A stretch of 64,000 nucleotides of DNA from Enterocloster hominis (ex Liu et al. 2021) (GCA_014385265.1 JACRTJ010000025.1:1-64000), one strand, 5' to 3'; shown: positions 17,287-25,401, counted from the first letter of the stretch. Program-made: numbers and translations. Notes: generated by a model not told the origin, from the letters alone.

Positions 17287-17409
17287 ATGAATGGGATCAT
17301 TCTTCTGGTCATCATTCTGCTGCTCGTGGTGTTCCTGACGCTTCTTATCACCAGGCAATGGGGCGGGCTTTTCCTGTTCCTTCTGGCCCTGTATCTGATG
17401 TTCAGATAA
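17287..17409 (+). CDS. 40-aa membrane peptide
   Basis: Small frame encoding 40 residues that are almost entirely hydrophobic: a Leu/Ile/Val run (IILLVIILLLVVFLTLLI), a short Thr-Arg-Gln-Trp-Gly-Gly turn and a second hydrophobic stretch. It is probably one or two membrane helices. AAGGAGAG (17269-17276) lies 10 nt before the ATG. It could be a small membrane regulator or a toxin-like peptide; nothing identifies a partner. Confidence 0.5.
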   Translation: MNGIILLVIILLLVVFLTLLITRQWGGLFLFLLALYLMFR

Positions 17410-17481
17410 CCGGGATATCACACCGGCTCTCCGGGCTGTCGTCCCGCAAAAACGGCGCTTTCCCTGGTTTTTGCAAAACAA

Positions 17482-17510
17482 ATTGAATTTCCTGGGGAAT
17501 AATGGTAAGA
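17482..17510 (+). promoter_or_regulatory. Possible promoter of the amidohydrolase gene
   Basis: TTGAAT and TAAGAT separated by 17 bases lie about 40 nt before the gene at 17550. Both hexamers match consensus at four of six positions, so this is only a candidate. Confidence 0.35.
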
Positions 17511-17549
17511 TGAAGGGAGAACAATTCTGAAAGCAGGTGACGGTTTCCC

Positions 17550-18362
17550 ATGGAAACACAGATCATAGACTTCCATACCCATATTTATCCTGTGGCCCTG
17601 GCCAGACGGGCCATGGAGGTGGTCAGACGGGAGGGGGATCCCTATGACAGCCTTCCCATCCGGGAAAACCTCCTCCGGCGTATGGAGGAAGCAGACATCT
17701 CCTTATCCGTGGTCCAGCCGGTGGTATCCAGGCCGGAGACCCAGACAGATGTGAACCGGTTTGCCAGAGAGATCGTAAGGACCAATCTGATCTCCTTTGG
17801 AGGCCTCCATCCGGACTGTCCCCACGTGCTGGAGGAGATCGAGAAATTAAAGGATCTCCATATGGCCGGGGTGAAGTTCCATCCGCCGTTCCAGAAAGTA
17901 CATCTGGAGGACGGAAAATACAGGGAAATATGGGAGAGGATCAATCATCTGGGCCTTCCGGTGCTGATCCACTGCGGCTGCGCCAAGGTCCCAAGCCCCT
18001 ATGATCTGCACCCGGCGTCGGCGGAGGAGATCGTCCGCCACCTTCCGGACGTACCGGTGATCCTTGCCCATATGGGCGGCCTGTCCATGGACCAGACCGG
18101 GGAGGACAGGCTGTACCGTATGCCGGAAAACGTATATATTGATACGGCCATGAGCGCAGAATTCCAGGATAAGGACGAGTTTGAGCGGATCGCAGGCTCC
18201 TTTGGGCCGGACCGGGTGATATTTGGAAGCGATTTTCCCTATGGGAGCCAGAGAGCGGCGATCCGCCTTATAGAAGAAACCGGATTTTCCCCATGGGAAA
18301 AGGCGGCGATCCTGGGAGAAAACGCCAGGAAGATCTTAAAAGACAGTATACGGAAGCGTTAA
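17550..18362 (+). CDS. Amidohydrolase (metal-dependent, TIM barrel)
   Basis: 270-aa enzyme of the amidohydrolase-2 family (Amidohydro_2). Metal-site motifs are in order: DFHTHIYP (residues 6-13), GVKFHPPFQ with its His, LIHCG, LAHMGG and FGSDFPYG near 223-230 with the final Asp. Members hydrolyse or decarboxylate small cyclic or carboxylated substrates; the exact substrate cannot be read from sequence. An AGGTGA site precedes the ATG. It starts the housekeeping segment after the array and is followed after 35 bp by a DUF1847 gene. Confidence 0.85.
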   Translation: METQIIDFHTHIYPVALARRAMEVVRREGDPYDSLPIRENLLRRMEEADISLSVVQPVVSRPETQTDVNRFAREIVRTNLISFGGLHPDCPHVLEEIEKLKDLHMAGVKFHPPFQKVHLEDGKYREIWERINHLGLPVLIHCGCAKVPSPYDLHPASAEEIVRHLPDVPVILAHMGGLSMDQTGEDRLYRMPENVYIDTAMSAEFQDKDEFERIAGSFGPDRVIFGSDFPYGSQRAAIRLIEETGFSPWEKAAILGENARKILKDSIRKR

Positions 18363-18397
18363 AATAGAATCAGCTGTGAAAAAAAGGAGAGGATAAA

Positions 18398-19027
18398 ATG
18401 TATACATGCGCAAGCTGCACGATTCATGCGTGCAAGGATCCGGAGCATAAGGATATGCCCAAAAACTGTCCCATGCGCCAGGAAGCCCTGGTGGAGGAAG
18501 CAAAGGCAGAGTATCAGAAGCCGGAGGTACAGAAGTTTTTCGTGACCTCCTCAGAGATCGAGCATGACGGCTACTGCCAGTGGCCGAGGCTGAAGGAGAC
18601 CATGGTATTCTGTAAACGGATGGGTTATAAAAAGATCGGACTGGGCTTCTGCATCGGTTTTGTAAAGGAAGCCAGGATCGTGGCGGATCTTTTCAGGAAC
18701 GAGGGCTTTACTGTGGTGTCGGCCGTCTGTAAGTCCGGGGGAGTGGATAAGACAGAGGCCGGAATCCCCGATGAAAAGAAACTGAAACCGGGCCAGTATG
18801 AGGCCATGTGCAACCCCATCCTCCAGGCGAAGCTCTTAAACGAGCAGAAGACGGATTTCAATATCGCCCTGGGCCTCTGCGTGGGCCACGACTCCCTGTT
18901 TTACCAGTATTCGGAGGCCAGGGTCACGACTCTGGTGGTCAAGGACCGCGTCCTGGCCCACAATCCGGTGGGAGCCATCTACTGTGCAGACGGATATTTT
19001 AAGAACCGTCTGAAGATCGAGGAATAA
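18398..19027 (+). CDS. DUF1847 metal-binding protein
   Basis: 209-aa protein of the DUF1847 family. An N-terminal Cys cluster (CASCTIHAC...NCPM, residues 4-27) probably binds metal. The remainder is a Rossmann-like region with further conserved Cys (GFCIGF near 87, SAVCKSGG near 110, LGLCVGHDS near 163). The biochemical role is unknown. AAGGAGAGG precedes the ATG. This gene is common in anaerobic Clostridia, often near sporulation or redox genes. Confidence 0.85.
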   Translation: MYTCASCTIHACKDPEHKDMPKNCPMRQEALVEEAKAEYQKPEVQKFFVTSSEIEHDGYCQWPRLKETMVFCKRMGYKKIGLGFCIGFVKEARIVADLFRNEGFTVVSAVCKSGGVDKTEAGIPDEKKLKPGQYEAMCNPILQAKLLNEQKTDFNIALGLCVGHDSLFYQYSEARVTTLVVKDRVLAHNPVGAIYCADGYFKNRLKIEE

Positions 19028-19104
19028 CTGCCGGAACAAAGGAAACAGGACAGACCGCCGCGCATATGCTTTCATAAGCGGAATCGTATGGGCGGAGGGA
19101 TTTT

Positions 19105-19359
19105 ATGCGGATGAGCGAGTTAAAGCGCAAGGAGGTCATCAACGTCTGCGACTGCAGACGGCTGGGATTTGTCGGGGACATGGAGTTTGATCCATGTACG
19201 GGCCAGATAAAGGCCCTGATCGTTCCGGGGCCTGGCTGTGTCTGCGGCTTTCTGGGCCGGGAAAAGGAATTTGTGATCCCCTTTGAGGACGTGTGCCAGA
19301 TGGGGGACGACATTGTCCTGGTACGGCTTCGGGAAGAACCGCCCAGACCGCAGAAATAA
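19105..19359 (+). CDS. YlmC/YmxH family PRC-barrel protein
   Basis: 84-aa PRC-barrel protein of the YlmC/YmxH family, associated with sporulation in Bacillus and Clostridia. Typical points are SELKRKEVINV at the start, LGFVGDMEFD, and EKEFVIPFEDV near 53. It is close to the usual family length. An ATG at 19105 (or a second at 19111) follows a GGAGG site. It lies 19 nt upstream of nrdR. Confidence 0.85.
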   Translation: MRMSELKRKEVINVCDCRRLGFVGDMEFDPCTGQIKALIVPGPGCVCGFLGREKEFVIPFEDVCQMGDDIVLVRLREEPPRPQK

Positions 19360-19378
19360 AGGAAGTGAGGAAAAGAGA

Positions 19379-19834
19379 ATGAAATGCCCATTCTGCAATG
19401 CGTCGGACACCAAGGTCATCGACTCCAGGCCGGCGGATGATAACAGCTCCATCAGGCGGAGAAGACAGTGCGAGCAGTGCGGCCGCCGGTTCACCACATA
19501 CGAAAAGCTGGAGACCATGCCTCTTATGATCATAAAAAAGGATGATTCCAGGGAGACATATGACCGTTCCAAGCTGGAGAAGGGGATCCTCCTTTCCTGC
19601 CACAAGCGGCCGGTCTCTTCCCAGGAGATCAGCGCTGTGATCGATGAGATCGAAAACCAGATCTTTAATATGGGGGAGCGGGAGATCCCGGCGTCTCTGA
19701 TCGGAGAGCTGGTGATGAAGAAGCTGAAGGATGTGGACGAGGTGGCGTATGTGCGGTTTGCCTCTGTTTACAGGGAGTTCAAGGATGTGAACGCGTTCAT
19801 GGAGGAGCTGGCCAAGTTCCTTAATAATAAGTAA
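19379..19834 (+). CDS. nrdR: Transcriptional repressor NrdR
   Basis: 151-aa NrdR, the ATP/dATP-sensing repressor of ribonucleotide reductase genes. The N-terminal zinc ribbon uses Cys 3, 6, 31 and 34 (MKCPFC and CEQCGRRFTTYE). The ATP-cone domain occupies about residues 49-139 (KLEKGILLSCHKRP). Length is standard. The start at 19379 places the zinc ribbon at the N-terminus as in all NrdR, and a GAGGAAAAGAG purine run precedes it. It is probably co-transcribed with the YlmC gene and yqeG. Confidence 0.95.
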   Translation: MKCPFCNASDTKVIDSRPADDNSSIRRRRQCEQCGRRFTTYEKLETMPLMIIKKDDSRETYDRSKLEKGILLSCHKRPVSSQEISAVIDEIENQIFNMGEREIPASLIGELVMKKLKDVDEVAYVRFASVYREFKDVNAFMEELAKFLNNK

Positions 19835-19849
19835 TAAGCAGAGGCGCGT

Positions 19850-20359
19850 ATGTTAGAACGATTTTTTCCAGACGAATATGTGGACAGCGCCTATGGGATC
19901 CCCTTTGAGGAGCTGTACCGGAAGGGCTACCGGGGGATCATCTTTGACGTGGACAATACCCTGGTTCCCCACGGCGCTCCGGCGGACGCCCGTTCCATCG
20001 GCCTGTTTGAGCGCTTGAGGGCCATGGGCTTTTCCACCTGCATCCTTTCCAATAATAAGGAGCCGCGGGTGGCTCCCTTTGCCGGCCAGGTAAAGAGCCC
20101 CTATATATTTAAAGGGGGAAAGCCGTCGGTGAAGGGCTATGAGCGGGCCATGGAGGTCATGGGGACAGGCCGGGAGAACACCCTCTTTATCGGGGACCAG
20201 CTTTTTACCGACGTGTGGGGGGCCAGGCGCACAGGCCTTTACAGCATCCTCACAAAGCCCATGGATCCCCATGAGGAGATCCAGATCGTTTTCAAGCGGT
20301 ATCTGGAGGCGGTGGTGCTCCGGGCCTATAAGAAACAAAGGCAGAAGCCGGATGTTTGA
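19850..20359 (+). CDS. yqeG: YqeG family HAD-IIIA phosphatase
   Basis: 169-aa HAD-superfamily phosphatase. The catalytic motif DVDNTLV holds Asp33 and Asp35. Motif II is the LSNN segment, motif III a Lys in FKGGKPS, and motif IV GDQLFTDVWG. The family is close to mitochondrial PGP phosphatase and is widespread in Firmicutes; its physiological substrate there is not settled. It follows nrdR by 15 bp. No aroE or yqeH-type neighbour follows; the next gene is efp under its own promoter. Confidence 0.9.
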   Translation: MLERFFPDEYVDSAYGIPFEELYRKGYRGIIFDVDNTLVPHGAPADARSIGLFERLRAMGFSTCILSNNKEPRVAPFAGQVKSPYIFKGGKPSVKGYERAMEVMGTGRENTLFIGDQLFTDVWGARRTGLYSILTKPMDPHEEIQIVFKRYLEAVVLRAYKKQRQKPDV

Positions 20360-20367
20360 TTTTAAAA

Positions 20368-20470
20368 CAGTTCAGCCCTATGGGGATCCAGACAGAAAAT
20401 GCTTATGAAATCAGGTTTTCAGCGCTTTTTCCTGCCGGGATCTTTGCGCAGCTGAACTGCTGCCTGATTT
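20368..20470 (+). other. Crossing inverted repeats after yqeG
   Basis: CAGTTCAGC (20368-20376) pairs with GCTGAACTG (20451-20459), and AAATCAGG (20408-20415) with CCTGATTT (20463-20470), followed by TTG. The pairs interleave (A-B-A'-B'), so they can form a pseudoknot or two alternative hairpins. The position fits the 3' end of the yqeG transcript. Confidence 0.35.
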
Positions 20471-20483
20471 TTGTAAAAAATGG

Positions 20484-20512
20484 TTGAAAACATAGGCATT
20501 ATAGTATAAAAT
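20484..20512 (+). promoter_or_regulatory. Promoter of efp
   Basis: TTGAAA (20484-20489) and TAAAAT (20507-20512) are separated by 17 bases, about 60 nt before the efp start. Each hexamer matches sigma-A consensus well. Confidence 0.6.
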
Positions 20513-20573
20513 AGGATAGAATCAGCCATAAGCGTGAAATGAGAGAATCAGATTTTAAGGAGGAATATCATTT

Positions 20574-21131
20574 ATGGTATCAGCAGGCGATTTTAGAAAT
20601 GGCGTGACACTTGAGATTGACGGTCAGGTAGTACAGATCATGGAATTCCAGCACGTAAAGCCGGGCAAGGGCGCCGCTTTCGTTAGAACTAAATTAAAGA
20701 ACGTTATCAACGGCGGTGTAGTTGAGAGAACCTTCCGCCCCACTGAGAAATTCCCGGCAGCAAGGATCGACCGCGTGGACATGCAGTATTTATATGCAGA
20801 CGGCGATCTTTACAACTTCATGGACAACAACACCTACGAGCAGGTTGCCTTAAACAAGGATATCGTTGGCGATGCCTTAAAGTTCGTGAAGGAAAACGAA
20901 GTTGTTAAGGTATGCTCCTATAACGGAAGCGTATTCTCCGTAGAGGCTCCCTTATTCGTTGAGCTGGAGATCACAGATACAGAGCCGGGCTTCAAGGGCG
21001 ATACAGCCACTGGCGCTACAAAGCCGGCAACCGTTGAGACTGGCGCACAGATCAACGTTCCGTTATTCGTAAGCACCGGAGACCGCGTTAAGATCGATAC
21101 CCGTACAGGCGAGTATCTGTCCAGAGCATAA
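20574..21131 (+). CDS. efp: Elongation factor P
   Basis: 185-aa EF-P, which relieves ribosome stalling at polyproline stretches. The three beta-barrel domains are complete: the KOW-like N-terminus with loop KPGKGAAF (Lys32 at the tip, the usual modification position), the central EFP domain, and the C-terminal domain ending in [10 protein letters not shown]. Codon choice differs from neighbours (more TTA and GTT), as expected for a highly expressed gene. AAGGAGGA precedes the ATG. Own promoter and terminator make it monocistronic. Confidence 0.97.
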   Translation: MVSAGDFRNGVTLEIDGQVVQIMEFQHVKPGKGAAFVRTKLKNVINGGVVERTFRPTEKFPAARIDRVDMQYLYADGDLYNFMDNNTYEQVALNKDIVGDALKFVKENEVVKVCSYNGSVFSVEAPLFVELEITDTEPGFKGDTATGATKPATVETGAQINVPLFVSTGDRVKIDTRTGEYLSRA

Positions 21132-21165
21132 GATCCGGAACAGAAAAGAGAACATTGAAAACAGG

Positions 21166-21202
21166 AGTCCCGTGACTGGTTCATGGGACTTCTTTGTTTT
21201 TT
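21166..21202 (+). terminator. Terminator of efp
   Basis: AGTCCCGTGA (21166-21175) and TCATGGGACT (21181-21190) form a 10-bp stem with loop CTGGT, followed by a T-rich tail ending in six T. Confidence 0.85.
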
Positions 21203-21235
21203 ATGGGGAAAACTATATTTTAAGGAGGTTGTGAA

Positions 21236-22861
21236 ATGAAAAAGCAGATCCTGACCCTCTCAGCAGCCGCTTTTATGGCGGCCCTCACGTGCCAGACGGC
21301 CTTTGCCCTGGATCACGATGTGGTGATCCTCCACACCAACGATACCCATTGCGGCATCGAGGAAAACATGGGCTACGCCGGACTTGTCTGGTATGAAAAC
21401 CAGATGAAGGAGGAGACTCCGTATGTGACCCTGGTGGATGCCGGGGACGCCATCCAGGGCGCGCCGGTGGGGACCCTGTCCGAGGGCGAGTACCTGGTGC
21501 AGATCATGAATAAGGCCGGATACGATTTTGCCGTTCCCGGAAATCATGAATTCGACTACGGGATGGAAAAGCTCCTGGGACTTTCCGCCAGACTGGACTG
21601 CGGCTATTCTGCCTGCAACTTTGTAAACCTGCCGTCAAAGACCCAGGTGTTTGCGCCTTACAGGATCATGGAGTACGACGATATCCAGGTAGCCTTTGTA
21701 GGCGTTGCCACACCGGAGAGCATCACCAAATCCACGCCGGCCTACTTCCAGGACCAGTTTGGAAGATACCGCTTCGGCTTCTGTGAGGATGAGACGGGAG
21801 AGGCTTTATACAGCCAGGTACAGAGTGCCGTGGACCAGGCCAGGGGCGAAGGCGCCGACTATGTGATCATGGTGGGCCATCTGGGCGATAACGGGATCAC
21901 AGAGAAGTGGAGCTCCAGAAGCGTGATCGCCAACACCACCGGCATCGATGCCGCCATTGACGGCCACTCTCATGAGGTCTGTGTGGAAAATGTTCCCAAC
22001 GAGAACGGGGAGATGGTGGTACTGACCCAGACCGGTACCAAGTTTGCCAACATCGGAAAGCTGACCATCACCACCGACGGACAGATCCAGGCCTCCCATG
22101 TGAGCGCCGTGACGGACGCAGAGGGAAATCCGGCAAAGGACGCGGAGATGGAGAGCTTCATCAACGGGATCAAGTCCCAGTATGAGGAGTCTCTGAAGGT
22201 GGTCCTGGGCCGCACGGATGTGGACCTGATGGATAAGGATCCGGAGACCGGGCTGCGGGCAGTGCGGAAGGCAGAGACCAACCTGGGCGACCTCTGCGCC
22301 GACGCCAGCCGCTATATGATGGGTGCGGATATCGGCTTTATGAACGGCGGCGGCATCCGTGCCGGGATCGAAGCCGGAGATATCACCTATGAGGACGCTT
22401 TAAGCGTATTCCCTTATGGGAATATGATCTGTATGGCAGAGGTCTCCGGGCAGAAGATCAAGGACGCCCTGGAGATGGGCGTGAAGAATTATCCCGAGGA
22501 AAGCGGCGGCTTTATCCACGTTTCCGGGCTTACGTATACGGTGGACTCCTCTGTGCCCTCCAGCGTGGTGCTGGATGAAAAGAGAAATTTCGTGTCTGTG
22601 GGCGGCGAGTACCGGGTGCGGGATATCTATGTGGGAGAAGAGCCCCTGGATGTGAACCGGACCTATACGCTGGCCTCCCACAACTACTGGTTAAAATCCG
22701 GTGGAGACGGCATGTCCATGCTCATGGGCTGTCCTATTTTAAAGGATGAGACCATGGTGGATGTGGATACCATCACTTCCTATATCAGTGAATATCTGGG
22801 AGGAACCGTGGGAGAAGAATACAAAGATCCCAGGGGACAGGGAAGGATCACGATCAAATAG
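21236..22861 (+). CDS. Secreted 5'-nucleotidase/metallophosphatase (UshA type)
   Basis: 541-aa exported enzyme. A signal peptide (MKKQILTLSAAAFMAALTCQ, cleavage near TAFA) is followed by a calcineurin-like metallophosphatase domain with HTNDTHCG, DAGDAIQG, GNHEFDYG and the GHSHEV metal-binding motifs. From about residue 340 a 5'-nucleotidase C-terminal domain follows (NLGDLCADA, NGGGIRAGI, FPYGNMI). Such proteins dephosphorylate nucleotides outside the membrane, feeding phosphate and nucleosides into the cell, in keeping with the pst genes nearby. There is no LPXTG anchor, so it is probably released. AAGGAGGTTGTGAA precedes the ATG. Confidence 0.93.
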   Translation: MKKQILTLSAAAFMAALTCQTAFALDHDVVILHTNDTHCGIEENMGYAGLVWYENQMKEETPYVTLVDAGDAIQGAPVGTLSEGEYLVQIMNKAGYDFAVPGNHEFDYGMEKLLGLSARLDCGYSACNFVNLPSKTQVFAPYRIMEYDDIQVAFVGVATPESITKSTPAYFQDQFGRYRFGFCEDETGEALYSQVQSAVDQARGEGADYVIMVGHLGDNGITEKWSSRSVIANTTGIDAAIDGHSHEVCVENVPNENGEMVVLTQTGTKFANIGKLTITTDGQIQASHVSAVTDAEGNPAKDAEMESFINGIKSQYEESLKVVLGRTDVDLMDKDPETGLRAVRKAETNLGDLCADASRYMMGADIGFMNGGGIRAGIEAGDITYEDALSVFPYGNMICMAEVSGQKIKDALEMGVKNYPEESGGFIHVSGLTYTVDSSVPSSVVLDEKRNFVSVGGEYRVRDIYVGEEPLDVNRTYTLASHNYWLKSGGDGMSMLMGCPILKDETMVDVDTITSYISEYLGGTVGEEYKDPRGQGRITIK

Positions 22862-22877
22862 GATAGAAAAGAAAAAA

Positions 22878-23030
22878 GATCCCACTCCGGGTCCCGGCCT
22901 TATTGGGATTCAGAAGGAATCATACTGTGCGGATTCTGAAGGTCCGGAAACCTCTGGTCACAGCTTCCGGACAGGATCTGGGATACAGAGTGGGATCAGG
23001 CCCGTTCTCCGGTGCAGGAGAGCGGGCTTT
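22878..23030 (+). other. Structured intergenic region, multi-hairpin
   Basis: The 357-bp gap after the nucleotidase gene begins with a 10-bp outer helix, GATCCCACTC (22878-22887) to GAGTGGGATC (22988-22997). It encloses TTCAGAA/TTCTGAA and GTCCGGAA (22942-22949)/TTCCGGAC (22965-22972). It is followed at once by an 11-bp hairpin GCCCGTTCTCC/GGAGAGCGGGC (23000-23027) with a short T tail. It could be an elaborate terminator or a small RNA. The rest of the gap (23031-23218) shows nothing I recognise. Confidence 0.5.
23000..23030 (+). terminator. Terminator-like hairpin
   Basis: GCCCGTTCTCC, loop GGTGCA, GGAGAGCGGGC, then TTTCTG. The stem is very strong but the T tract is short. It lies between convergent genes (21236 plus strand, 23219 minus strand). 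Confidence 0.5.
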
Positions 23031-23218
23031 CTGAATGTAGGACCTGCTGCACTCCCGCAGAAGCATCGGTCTGCGGTACTTTGGCGTGCATCAGGCACCT
23101 TCATTATAGTACAGGCTGGTTTTCAAATCAAGGGTGAATTGTAATACATATGAAGAGAGCAAAAAGATACGCTTTTATTCACAAGGTCCGGTACTGGACA
23201 GAAATAGTCTCCGGAATA

Positions 23219-23575
23219 TTATAAACGGCCGGGTCTGGATGGGCGGCCGGTCCGGAGGGCGGACAGAATGGATTCAATAATAGGGATCAGGGCAGCAGCT
23301 TCATCCTCACTGCACTGCTCGATCAGAAGGTGCAGCTTACTGACAGCCGGGTTATCCAGGCGGATCTCCGGATGGAAGATCTCTCTGGAATCTATTTTGA
23401 GCGCACGGATCAGAGGGAATAAGATCTCCATTTTGGGATTCCCTTTATAATTTTCAATATTCATTACTGTACGCACATCGACGTCGATCTGGTCTGCAAC
23501 CTGGTTTTGTGTGAGCCCCAGTTCACCGCGTGCCTTTTTTACCGCATCGCCCAGGGGCTGGGAAAATTCCTGCAT
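23219..23575 (-). CDS. XRE family transcriptional regulator
   Basis: 118-aa DNA-binding protein. The helix-turn-helix spans about residues 9-63 (KKARGELGLTQNQVADQIDV, then TVMNIENYKGNP). The C-terminal half is helical, with an acidic EQCSEDEAAALIP segment that may dimerise. On its strand GAGGTGA lies at good distance from the ATG. It is transcribed away from the EFR1 gene across an AT-rich spacer containing ATTGTACAAT, a perfect palindrome near 23597 that might be an operator. Target genes are unknown; the adjacent ferredoxin gene is a candidate. Confidence 0.85.
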   Translation of the reverse strand: MQEFSQPLGDAVKKARGELGLTQNQVADQIDVDVRTVMNIENYKGNPKMEILFPLIRALKIDSREIFHPEIRLDNPAVSKLHLLIEQCSEDEAAALIPIIESILSALRTGRPSRPGRL

Positions 23576-23738
23576 AGCTAGTCACCTCAAATCCATTGTA
23601 CAATATAGCTCATTTTATTTAAATTCATTATAGTTCCCATTTTCACTGTATTTTAATACATTTTTCGCGAAAAATAAATAGGAAGCAAAAATTTAGCAAC
23701 ACATAGAGGAAAAACTGGTAATTTTTCAAAATTGGAAG

Positions 23739-23744
23739 TATAAT
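23739..23744 (+). promoter_or_regulatory. -10 box of the EFR1 gene
   Basis: A perfect TATAAT lies 22 nt before the ATG at 23766. The expected -35 region (CTGGTA near 23715) is weak, which suggests activator control. The upstream 23580-23735 is notably AT-rich. Confidence 0.45.
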
Positions 23745-23765
23745 AAAACCAATGGAGGAAGGAAT

Positions 23766-24548
23766 ATGATCTTATATTTTACAGGAACGGGAAACAGCGC
23801 TTTTATTGCAAAGCGGATCGCAGAAAAAACGGGAGATACGGCTGTGGATGTGTTTCCCATGATAAGGGAGAACGATTATGGGAAGCTCAGCTCCAGCCGG
23901 CCGTTTGTGGTGGTCTGCCCTACCTATGGCTGGCAGATCCCCCATGTGCTGGGAAACTGGCTGAAGAAAACGAGGCTTTCAGGAAGCCGGAAGCTGTACT
24001 TTGTAATGACCTGCGGCGACGGGATCGGAAATGCCGGAGGGTATGCAAAACGGTTCTGTGAAAAAAAGGGAATGGAATATATGGGCTGTGGAAAAGTAGT
24101 GATGCCGGAAAATTATGTGGCCATGTTCCCGGTGCCGGACAGGACGGAGGCAGAACGGATCATCGGGAAGGCTATCCCCCAGGCGGACCAGATCGCAGAA
24201 CACATCAGAAAAGAGAATCCGCTTCCGAAGGCAGAGATCTCGCTTCTGGACCGGTTCCTCAGCACCGTGGTGAATCCTGTGTTTTACAAGCTGTTCGTCC
24301 ATGCGGGAAAATTCAGGACCACGGAAAGGTGTACAGGCTGCGGGGCCTGTGTAAGGCTTTGTCCCCTGTCCAATATCCGTCTGGAGGACGGGAGCCCTGT
24401 GTGGGGATCAGACTGTACCCACTGTATGGCCTGCATCTGCCGGTGTCCGGAACAGGCCATCGAATACGGAAAGGCCAGTCTGGGAAAACCCAGATACCAA
24501 TGTCCGGGAGCCGGGGAGGGAAATAGGGGGCCGCAAAAAAATATATAA
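23766..24548 (+). CDS. EFR1 family ferredoxin (flavodoxin plus 2[4Fe-4S])
   Basis: 260-aa electron-transfer protein. An N-terminal flavodoxin-like FMN domain has FTGTGNSAFIA (residues 5-15) and the TYGWQIPHVL loop. A C-terminal ferredoxin domain carries two four-Cys sets, CTGCGACVRLCP (about 193-204) and CTHCMACICRCP (about 222-233). EFR1 proteins are typical of Clostridia; their redox partner is not known. GGAGGAAGGA precedes the ATG. It reads divergently from the XRE regulator, separated by a 190-bp AT-rich spacer. Confidence 0.9.
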   Translation: MILYFTGTGNSAFIAKRIAEKTGDTAVDVFPMIRENDYGKLSSSRPFVVVCPTYGWQIPHVLGNWLKKTRLSGSRKLYFVMTCGDGIGNAGGYAKRFCEKKGMEYMGCGKVVMPENYVAMFPVPDRTEAERIIGKAIPQADQIAEHIRKENPLPKAEISLLDRFLSTVVNPVFYKLFVHAGKFRTTERCTGCGACVRLCPLSNIRLEDGSPVWGSDCTHCMACICRCPEQAIEYGKASLGKPRYQCPGAGEGNRGPQKNI

Positions 24549-24566
24549 AAAATTTGCAGGAACCTC

Positions 24567-24595
24567 TTGCAAGTTTTGAAAAAGTGTTGTATTAT
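24567..24595 (+). promoter_or_regulatory. Promoter of tRNA-Arg
   Basis: TTGCAA (24567-24572), 17 bases, TATTAT (24590-24595). The tRNA begins nine bases after the -10 box, as expected for a short leader. Confidence 0.6.
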
Positions 24596-24604
24596 ATAAA
24601 AGAT

Positions 24605-24676
24605 GCATCTGTAGCTCAGTGGATAGAGCAATGGCCTCCGGAGCCGTGTGCGTAGGTTCGATTCCTATCAGATGCA
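24605..24676 (+). tRNA. tRNA-Arg (anticodon CCG)
   Basis: Complete cloverleaf: acceptor GCATCTG/CAGATGC; D arm GCTC/GAGC; anticodon stem ATGGC/GCCGT with loop CTCCGGA, giving anticodon CCG; T arm GTAGG/CCTAT with TTCGATT loop; discriminator A. CCA is not encoded. Seven T follow directly and probably terminate transcription. Confidence 0.95.
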
Positions 24677-24732
24677 TTTTTTTGTTGCAGAAAATGCCTT
24701 TGGCGGCTTCCGGGCGGGAGCCAGGCGCGGGC

Positions 24733-25200
24733 CTAGCCCCGCAGGTCTGCCGCCAGCCGCTTTGGTTTTTCCAGAAGGGCCAGGGCATCCAGAATGGATG
24801 TGGTACACAGGTCCGTACAGCTTAAGAGCTTTGAATAAGCGCCTTCTGCTCCGATGACGGAGATGGAAAGGGCGCTTTCTTTGCACATAAGGCAGTCGTT
24901 GCGGCCATTGCCGATGGAAACGCAGCGCTCCGGCCCCAGGGAGCGGACGATGGCCAGCTTGGAATCCATGGCAGAGCCGGCTGGAAAGGTCTGGATGGTC
25001 AGAGGAAGTCCCTGGCACATGGCCCTGGCGGTCCCGTGGGTATCCGCGGTGAGGACGTGGATCTGGAGATCCTTTGAAAGGCGGACCAGGGCCTCCCTTA
25101 CCTCAAGAGGGATCTGGCCGTCCACGGCGATGGTTCCGTTATAATCTAAAACGAGAAAGGACAGGTCTAAGGTTTTATAGCCTGGGATCTGGATGTTCAT
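24733..25200 (-). CDS. HAD hydrolase, soluble P-type-ATPase-like
   Basis: 155-aa HAD protein resembling the isolated phosphorylation domain of P-type ATPases. Motif I is LDYNGTIAVDG near residues 18-28. It has the nucleophilic Asp and the Gly-Thr, but Asn replaces the second Asp or Lys-Thr. Motif II is the Thr in VLTADTHG, and motif IV is GNGRNDCLM (about 96-104). There are no membrane segments, so it cannot transport; the substrate is unknown. It lies tail-to-tail with the tRNA and is read away from the pst operon. Confidence 0.82.
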   Translation of the reverse strand: MNIQIPGYKTLDLSFLVLDYNGTIAVDGQIPLEVREALVRLSKDLQIHVLTADTHGTARAMCQGLPLTIQTFPAGSAMDSKLAIVRSLGPERCVSIGNGRNDCLMCKESALSISVIGAEGAYSKLLSCTDLCTTSILDALALLEKPKRLAADLRG

Positions 25201-25401
25201 GATTGCTCTCCCTATGTATATTTTTATGAAGCGTTTCTATTATAACACGGAGCTTCCAGGGATACCAGGAGACCCAGGATAGATTTTCTGTAAAAGCCTC
25301 AGATGCCATATAGAAAAATTCAATTAGCTTTTTACAGCTTCCGAGACTATACTTGATATGTTTGAGATTTTATCCCAATATTATCTAAGGAGGAAAAGAG
25401 A

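Noticed and set aside
23031-23218. T-box or known riboswitch in the gap before the XRE gene
   Set aside because: No T-box bulge or other recognised aptamer pattern, and no downstream plus-strand gene for it to control.
25320-25401. Pho box or standard promoter before pstS
   Set aside because: TTTACA, TTGATA, TATACT and TATTAT motifs are present, but none pair at 16-18 bases and no repeated Pho box is visible.
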